A stretch of 64,000 bases of DNA from Opitutales bacterium (GTDB taxonomy: Bacteria; Verrucomicrobiota; Verrucomicrobiia; Opitutales; UBA953). The stretch lies in the NCBI GenBank assembly GCA_009691685.1, contig SIAU01000001.1, positions 1 through 64,000 of the forward strand, written 5' to 3'. Positions 58,514-64,000 of this stretch are shown one piece after another. The notes below the pieces were generated by a model. It saw only the letters and a program-made list of their open reading frames with translations, was not told the DNA's origin and did not search any database. The position numbers and the translations under genes were made by a program. Position 1 is the first letter of the stretch; every line of letters starts with the position of its first letter.

Positions 58514-58984
58514 TTATTTTAACTTTATTTGTCGAAGGGCCTCGTAAGTCGCGATTCCACAGGCCGTTGATAAATTCAGTGACCTTAGAGATTCATTTAA
58601 ATGAGGTATTTTGGTGGAGCGTTCGGGACCAAACCAAGCGTGGACCTCGGCGGGCGCACCTGATCCTTCATTTCCAAAAACTAAACCATCACCTAACTCA
58701 AATTTCACATCCCAGATTCCTTGTTTAGCTTTAGTCGTAAAAAGCCATAGGCGTTCAGGACGGTCAGGCGAGGCGAGAAACGCCGCCCAGTTATCATGAT
58801 GTCGTACATCGAGCTCGTGCCAATAATCCATACCTGCACGGCGCAGCTGTTTATCTTCTAGAGAAAAACCCAGCGGATGAATTAAGTGCAAACGACAATC
58901 CGTGACAGCGCAGAGGCGTCCGATGTTGCCAGTATTCGGAGGAATTTCTGGACAGATTAAAACGATGTGTAAGGGAGGCTTCAC
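58514..58984 (-). CDS. trmL: tRNA (cytidine(34)-2'-O)-methyltransferase
   Basis: HIVLICPEIPPNTGNIGRLCAVTDCRLHLIHPLGF; GLVFGNEGSGAPAEV; SLNLSTACGIATYEALRQ. Confidence 0.93.
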   Translation of the reverse strand: MKPPLHIVLICPEIPPNTGNIGRLCAVTDCRLHLIHPLGFSLEDKQLRRAGMDYWHELDVRHHDNWAAFLASPDRPERLWLFTTKAKQGIWDVKFELGDGLVFGNEGSGAPAEVHAWFGPERSTKIPHLNESLRSLNLSTACGIATYEALRQIKLK

Positions 58985-59448
58985 CGGCGGCTGCGCATGG
59001 CGCGTGAGATCTCACGCTTCGCATCTCTTTCTTTAATATCTTGGCGGCGGTCGTGTTGTTTTTTACCTTTGCCAATCGCGATTAAACATTTCGCCAAGCC
59101 GTGTTTAAAATAAATTTTTAGTGGAATGATAGTCGAGCCGCCGGAACGAACCTCTTCCGTAATACGGGCCACTTCGACGGCCTTTAATAAAAGTTTTCGG
59201 GTGCGATAAGGATCGTGATTGTTATGATTACCAAAATCGTACTCCGCGATGTGAGCGTGAAAAAGTACGGGGCCCTTCGGAGTGAGGCGGACAAAAGAGT
59301 CGGCGATGTTGGCACGACCCAAGCGCAGAGATTTTACTTCGGTGCCCAGCAAGACCAGACCCGCTTCAAAAGTCTGTCCAATGAAGTAGTCACGTCCCGC
59401 CTTGGGGTTATTAACCTCGGGCAACGACTGTTCTTTTCGGGCGGACAT
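58981..59448 (-). CDS. smpB: SsrA-binding protein SmpB
   Basis: GLVLLGTEVKSLRLGRANIADSFVRL; YFKHGLAKCLIAIGKGKKQHDRRQDIKERDAKREISRAMRSRR. Confidence 0.97.
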   Translation of the reverse strand: MSARKEQSLPEVNNPKAGRDYFIGQTFEAGLVLLGTEVKSLRLGRANIADSFVRLTPKGPVLFHAHIAEYDFGNHNNHDPYRTRKLLLKAVEVARITEEVRSGGSTIIPLKIYFKHGLAKCLIAIGKGKKQHDRRQDIKERDAKREISRAMRSRR

Positions 59449-59500
59449 AGGTTAGTGGATAAAATAACCGCTCAACCCCGTCCTCCCTAAGCAAAGAAGA

Positions 59501-59752
59501 TTAGGACTGAACTTGATCTTCAGGAGCGAAGTTCCAAGTAATCTTATCTTCGATAATTTCACGAAGGGCGATATCTTCAGGCGAAAGGGTTTCATAGAGA
59601 TCGCCCCCTAATAAATGCTTATACTTGGCAGGTGCACCCTGTTGGCGCTCGGCAGTGGCACGGAGCTGTTTCACACGGCGTGAGACAACATTAATTAAAA
59701 TATTGGGATCGGTAATCTTCTTTTTAGCTTCCATCAAATAGTCGTCGCGCAT
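59501..59752 (-). CDS. rpoZ: RNA polymerase omega subunit
   Basis: NILINVVSRRVKQLRA...; EDIALREIIEDKITW; 83 aa. Confidence 0.85.
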   Translation of the reverse strand: MRDDYLMEAKKKITDPNILINVVSRRVKQLRATAERQQGAPAKYKHLLGGDLYETLSPEDIALREIIEDKITWNFAPEDQVQS

Positions 59753-59872
59753 GGTATGTTTTCTGTTGAGAGAACCCCGAAACCTAGGGCTACACCCCCC
59801 TCTGGCAAGCGTTTTAAGGGATAAATTGGCTTTGCCCTATTCAGATTTCTCTAAATAACTTAAATAAACCCT

Positions 59873-60289
59873 ATGCAACCGCCTAAAAACTACGGTGAAT
59901 CGATGAAATCCAAAGGTGGCTTCGGTCGATTAATCAACGCACTCGTCTACACTTGGGATGGACTGAAGGCCGCCGCTCAACACGAAGAAGCTTTCAAACA
60001 GGAACTCATCGTCGTCATTCCTCTTTCCATTGTTGCTTGGTTCATTCCCGTACCGGCAGTCGAACGCGCCCTTCTCTTTTCGGTTCTGCAAATGATTCTC
60101 ATCGTAGAATTAATTAACTCAGCGATTGAGGCGAACACCGACCACATTTCTCTCGATCGTCACCCTTTGGCGAAACGCGCGAAGGACATGGGCAGTGCTG
60201 CGGTCTTCCTGACCATTCTTTCTGCGATAGCCATTTGGGTCGGAGTGCTCTGGCGCAACGACCTCATTCAAAATTTGTTTTCGAAATAA
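59873..60289 (+). CDS. dgkA: Diacylglycerol kinase (DgkA family)
   Basis: NALVYTWDGLKAAAQHEEAFKQELIV; LIVELINSAIEANTDHISLDRHPLAKRAKDMGSAAVFLTI. Confidence 0.95.
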   Translation: MQPPKNYGESMKSKGGFGRLINALVYTWDGLKAAAQHEEAFKQELIVVIPLSIVAWFIPVPAVERALLFSVLQMILIVELINSAIEANTDHISLDRHPLAKRAKDMGSAAVFLTILSAIAIWVGVLWRNDLIQNLFSK

Positions 60290-60312
60290 TGAACGTGGCT
60301 GAGACGCCCAAT

Positions 60313-60341
60313 AAAAAACCCCGCGAGTGACGGGGTTTTTT
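60313..60341. terminator. Bidirectional hairpin between dgkA (+) and rpmB (-)
   Basis: aaaaaaCCCCGcgagtgaCGGGGtttttt. Confidence 0.9.
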
Positions 60342-60360
60342 GTTAAGCTAATTTCTGAAA

Positions 60361-60591
60361 TTAGGCTTTGGTTACTAAACCAGCTTTGATGGCCTTAACC
60401 GAAACCCATTGGCGTTTTACCGAACCGTTAGGTTGGAGAACGCGAATGCGTTGAACATTGGGGCGAAAGACGCGCTTCGTTTGTTTAACGAGCTGGAAGC
60501 CGATACCACCACTCTTCTTGGATTGACCACGGTGAATGATTCGACGGCCTTTGACGGGGCGCTTGCCGGTGACGCTGCAGATACGGGACAT
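60361..60591 (-). CDS. rpmB: 50S ribosomal protein L28; start reassigned to 60591
   Basis: MSRICSVTGKRPVKGRRIIHRGQSKKSGGIG; RRVRVLQPNG-type core. Confidence 0.93.
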   Translation of the reverse strand: MSRICSVTGKRPVKGRRIIHRGQSKKSGGIGFQLVKQTKRVFRPNVQRIRVLQPNGSVKRQWVSVKAIKAGLVTKA

Positions 60592-60654
60592 AGTAGTTTT
60601 GTTCTCCTTGGAAGGTCGTAGCAAATAAGTGAGGTGCCGATTGGCAAGCGGTAA

Positions 60655-61824
60655 TTAAGTCCGTCGCAAAGCACGATCTAAACCACTTAAACCTTCTGAA
60701 AACTCACTAGATTTGGGTAAAAGGCTCAGAATTACCGAGGGTGAATTAGAGGACAGACCATAAAAATAACCTGGGTGAGCCCAAACTCCTTCATCTAAGG
60801 CATTAAGTAGTAGGCGTTCTTCCGACACCCCTGGAGGCAAACCGAGAATAGCCATCCATCCAGCCGGACGAGGTAAAACAGTGCAAGCATGGCCCGATGA
60901 GACGACCCAGTCTTTTAGAATTTGTTGGTTCTCACTCACGCGTGTTCGGATGGCCGCACGAATCGGTTCGGCTCGACGAAGTAAATCGGGCAGAGCTAAT
61001 TGTGCTGGAGTATTTACTGAAAGAAAAGCATCAGCGATGTGTTCGAGGCGACGGCAAGATTCTTGGACGGTATCGGTCGGACCCGAGACAATAATCCAAC
61101 CTACTTTTAATTGAGGAGCGACGGCGACTTTTGAAAGTCCACTTAACACATAAAGAGCCACTTGAGTTTCTCCCACCCAAGTGCCCGGCGAACTCACGCC
61201 TTCGGCTGGATAATCTAAAAAGACTTCATCACAAAGAACGGCTAAACTATTTTTTAAAGCGAAGTTGCGAAGGATATCACGATCACGTCGACTCACAAAA
61301 GCCCCGGTGGGATTAGAGGGATTGATACAAACAATCGCCCGTGTTTGTCGGCTCGCCGTCAGACTCGCCAAATCAATCACCCACTCACCGGCGAGTTGTA
61401 CTAATCGATACGGCCTCAGTGTAACGCCCTCCAATGCGGCAATCACTTCTAATAATGGATAGGCAGGCTCGGGTACTAAAATTTCATCACCCGGATTACA
61501 TAATAATTTAAATAACCAACTATAACCTTCACTGGTACTGGCAGATAAAAATATGCGGTCGGGCGTGAGGCGTGTTCCGCGAGCGAGATAATAATCTGCA
61601 ATCGCCGTGCGAGCGACCGTCAGCCCACGCGCATCGGGATCTTGTCGCTGGATTCCATCGCGGCGAAGCAAGGTGCCTAATTCTAAGACGGACCAACCAA
61701 ATCCTGCCGTAGCGGGATTTGCATCAGCCAAATCGAGTGTCGGCAAACCAGCGGTTCGGCGACGTTCCCGCGCCTTGCTTAAGGCGTTTGAATCATCTGC
61801 AAAAGAGAGTCGGGAACTGAACAT
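60655..61824 (-). CDS. PLP-dependent aminotransferase class I/II; start reassigned to 61824
   Basis: LADANPATAGFGW; FLSASTSEGYSWLFKLLCNPGDEILVPEPAYPL; CINPSNPTGAFVSRRD; LSGLSKVAVAPQLKVGW. Confidence 0.9.
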   Translation of the reverse strand: MFSSRLSFADDSNALSKARERRRTAGLPTLDLADANPATAGFGWSVLELGTLLRRDGIQRQDPDARGLTVARTAIADYYLARGTRLTPDRIFLSASTSEGYSWLFKLLCNPGDEILVPEPAYPLLEVIAALEGVTLRPYRLVQLAGEWVIDLASLTASRQTRAIVCINPSNPTGAFVSRRDRDILRNFALKNSLAVLCDEVFLDYPAEGVSSPGTWVGETQVALYVLSGLSKVAVAPQLKVGWIIVSGPTDTVQESCRRLEHIADAFLSVNTPAQLALPDLLRRAEPIRAAIRTRVSENQQILKDWVVSSGHACTVLPRPAGWMAILGLPPGVSEERLLLNALDEGVWAHPGYFYGLSSNSPSVILSLLPKSSEFSEGLSGLDRALRRT

Positions 61825-61909
61825 GGCCCATCCAACCCTAAGTTTGCCACCGGAGCAAGTGGAAGAAAATCGGGTTGAAGTTAAGCCCCGACGGTTCAAT
61901 CCTCTCACT

Positions 61910-63112
61910 ATGTCCCAGCAAGTCCTCAAGCCCCGTGTCCGTGGATTTATTTGCATCACCTCACACCCCGAAGGTTGTGCCGCTCATGTGCGCGAGCAAA
62001 TCAGCTACGTAAAATCACGTAAGCCGCTCCAAGGCGGACCCAAGTCAGTCCTCGTGATCGGCTCTTCGACTGGCTACGGCTTATCTTCACGTATCGCAGC
62101 CGCTTTCGGTTCAGGCGCCGCCACCCTCGGAGTATTTTTTGAACGCAATGGCGAAGGCGATAAACCTGGCAGCCCCGGTTGGTATAACACCGCAGGTTTT
62201 CACGCCGAAGCCAAAAAGGCCGGACTCAAAGCATTCTCGATTAATGGTGATGCGTTTTCGGCGGAAATAAAAAATCAGGTTATCGAGACGATTAAAAAGA
62301 AAATGCCGAACGGGAAAATCGATTTGGTGATTTATTCTTTAGCTTCACCTCGGCGCACGGCCCCTGATGGCGTGACTTACAAATCGACCCTCAAGCCAAC
62401 GGGGGCGCCCTTCCACGCCAAGAATTTAGATACCGACCGTAAAGTGGTAAACGAGGTCACACTCGAAACCGCGAACGCTGAAGAAATTTTAAATACCGTT
62501 AAAGTCATGGGCGGAGAAGACTGGGAAATCTGGATGCATCAACTCGACCAAGCTGGGGTGATCGCCGAGGGTTGCCAATCCGTTGCCTATTCATATATTG
62601 GACCACAAGTCACTTGGCCGATTTACAAGGACGGAACCATTGGCAAAGCCAAAGAAGACCTGGAACGTGCTGGCGAAAAAATTGATAACCTGATGAAGCT
62701 CCATCGCGGGCGGGCCTTTGTTTCGGTCAACAAAGCCGTCGTCACTCAAGCGAGTTCCGCTATTCCGGTGGTCCCCCTTTATGTTTCTCTGCTTTTCAAA
62801 ATTATGAAGGCCAAGGGAAATCATGAAGGTTGTATTGAACAAATTCAGCGGCTCTACGAAAAACAAATGTATAACGGTGAGTGCTTGAACTTTGATGAAA
62901 AAGGTCGCGTACGTATTGATGACCTGGAAATGCTGCCCGAGATTCAAAAAGCGGTCTTTGATATTTGGCCTAAGGTTACCACCGAAACCTTTGATCAATA
63001 CGGTGACTTTGCTGGCTACCAATCTGACTTCCTCAAAAACTTTGGCTTCGGACTCACCGGAGTTGATTACGATACTCCCACCGAAGTAGAACGCCCGATT
63101 GAGGATGCCTAA
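61910..63112 (+). CDS. fabV: Trans-2-enoyl-ACP/CoA reductase FabV; start reassigned to 61910
   Basis: KPRVRGFICITSHPEGCAAHV; VLVIGSSTGYGLSSRIAAAFGSGAATLGVFFERNG; VIYSLASPRRTAPDG; 400 aa from 61910. Confidence 0.95.
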   Translation: MSQQVLKPRVRGFICITSHPEGCAAHVREQISYVKSRKPLQGGPKSVLVIGSSTGYGLSSRIAAAFGSGAATLGVFFERNGEGDKPGSPGWYNTAGFHAEAKKAGLKAFSINGDAFSAEIKNQVIETIKKKMPNGKIDLVIYSLASPRRTAPDGVTYKSTLKPTGAPFHAKNLDTDRKVVNEVTLETANAEEILNTVKVMGGEDWEIWMHQLDQAGVIAEGCQSVAYSYIGPQVTWPIYKDGTIGKAKEDLERAGEKIDNLMKLHRGRAFVSVNKAVVTQASSAIPVVPLYVSLLFKIMKAKGNHEGCIEQIQRLYEKQMYNGECLNFDEKGRVRIDDLEMLPEIQKAVFDIWPKVTTETFDQYGDFAGYQSDFLKNFGFGLTGVDYDTPTEVERPIEDA

Positions 63113-63889
63113 GTGACTAAAATTTTCTCCATCGCGAATCAAAAAGGCGGCGTCGGCAAAACTACGACCGCGGTTAATCTGGCTGCCGGTCTTGCCAAAA
63201 CCGGTATCCCCACCCTGCTCATCGATCTTGATGCTCAAGCTAATGCCACGAGTGCACTAGGTATTGAAAAAATTGAGGGTCGTTCCCTTTACAAAGTGCT
63301 GCACGGCGAAGCCAAAGCGGAAGACATGATTGTTAACACCTCGACCGAGAAGCTGGATTTAATTCCTTCAGAAGTAGATTTAGCTGCCATCGAATCGGAG
63401 CTGGCTCAGTCAGAAAATTATTTATCGCGATTATCCAGCGCCCTGCAGCCGATTATCGATTCCAAAAAATACGCTGTCATTATTATCGATTGTCCACCAG
63501 CCCTGGGAATGCTCTCGATGAATGCCCTCCGCGCGTCGGACCATCTTCTTGTTGCCCTGCAAACTGAATATTTAGCGATGGAAGGTCTCGGGCAAATTCT
63601 CGGCGTGGTTGATCAACTCAAACAAGCCGATGCGACCTCGAAACTCACGGTGGGCGGCATCTTGCTCACGATGTATGATGTGCGTACCAATCTTTCACGC
63701 CAAGTGGTCGAAGAAGTTAAAACTCATTTCCCTCAGTTACTTTTGAAAACGATGATTCCTCGGACGATTCGACTCTCCGAGTGCCCCAGCCACGGTAAAA
63801 CCATTTTCCAGTACGATGCCCATTCACCGGGAGCAGTCGCTTATGCAGCCTTGGCGAAGGAATTCATTGCTCGGTTTAACTTAAAGTAA
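63113..63889 (+). CDS. parA: ParA/Soj chromosome-partitioning ATPase (GTG start)
   Basis: IFSIANQKGGVGKTTTAVNLAAGLA; IIDCPPALGMLSMNAL; AMEGLGQILGVVDQL. Confidence 0.97.
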   Translation: MTKIFSIANQKGGVGKTTTAVNLAAGLAKTGIPTLLIDLDAQANATSALGIEKIEGRSLYKVLHGEAKAEDMIVNTSTEKLDLIPSEVDLAAIESELAQSENYLSRLSSALQPIIDSKKYAVIIIDCPPALGMLSMNALRASDHLLVALQTEYLAMEGLGQILGVVDQLKQADATSKLTVGGILLTMYDVRTNLSRQVVEEVKTHFPQLLLKTMIPRTIRLSECPSHGKTIFQYDAHSPGAVAYAALAKEFIARFNLK

Positions 63890-64000
63890 AACAATCAGCA
63901 GTTCGGTTTGACCTACCTTCGCGGTCACTCTGGATAGAACCATGAAAGTGGCGTCACACCGAGCCTTTACGGGCGTACCTTCGTACGCTTGGCCGGCTTG
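63881..64000 (-). CDS. Possible C-terminal fragment of an unidentified protein running off the window
   Basis: Open minus frame to the edge: QAGQAYEGTPVKARCDATFMVLSRVTAKVGQTELLIVLL*; overlaps parA 3' end by 9 nt. Confidence 0.3.
   Translation of the reverse strand, partial: QAGQAYEGTPVKARCDATFMVLSRVTAKVGQTELLIVLL

Noticed and set aside
61825-61909. TTGAA...TTCAA inverted repeat before fabV as a fatty-acid regulator site
   Set aside because: Only 5-bp arms with a long spacer; expected by chance at this length.
62591-63238. 215-aa minus ORF opposite fabV/parA
   Set aside because: Spans two well-supported genes antisense and lacks recognisable motifs.
1-64000. CRISPR array, transposase, integrase, phage genes, toxin-antitoxin pair
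   Set aside because: None found on reading both strands. The RHH protein has no adjacent toxin-like partner, so a toxin-antitoxin call is not supported.

Overview
This 64 kb window looks like a continuous stretch of core chromosome from a Gram-negative bacterium. Gene content (LpxB, ClpB, FtsH, RNase E/G plus RNase Y, carboxynorspermidine pathway, OleC/OleD-like pair, Porin_O_P-like porin) fits the Verrucomicrobia/Opitutae, but that placement is inference. Most ORFs are housekeeping: coaE, ftsH, tilS, serS, ndk, ispF, an argC-J-B-D-F-G cluster behind rplM-rpsI, icd, a P1B-4-type metal ATPase, RNase E/G, rodA/ftsW, rny, murA, ruvB, proBA, nspC with its dehydrogenase, lpxB, clpB, aroE, prepilin peptidase, nth, gcvP, metF, argS, sufT, hemW-like, trmL, smpB, rpoZ, dgkA, rpmB, fabV, parA. 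Two tRNAs (Cys-GCA, Asp-GUC) and about nine hairpin-plus-T-run terminators are readable. No CRISPR array, transposon, prophage or rRNA was seen. I see no clearly undescribed multi-gene defence or mobile system. The best second-look candidates are: (i) a double ribbon-helix-helix protein with a Lys-rich tail, divergent from a P1B-4 metal ATPase across an intergenic region rich in inverted repeats; (ii) a disordered Arg/Gly-rich protein with an amphipathic segment next to RNase Y; (iii) three 11-bp-spaced Pho-box-like half-sites upstream of a porin; (iv) a translationally coupled GnnA-like/LpxB/epimerase operon; (v) an OleC-OleD pair without OleA/OleB nearby; (vi) a DUF3050 protein with an HxxxDxxH motif; (vii) an 11-bp-arm palindrome upstream of clpB. 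No searches were run; all names come from recognising motifs in the sequence.
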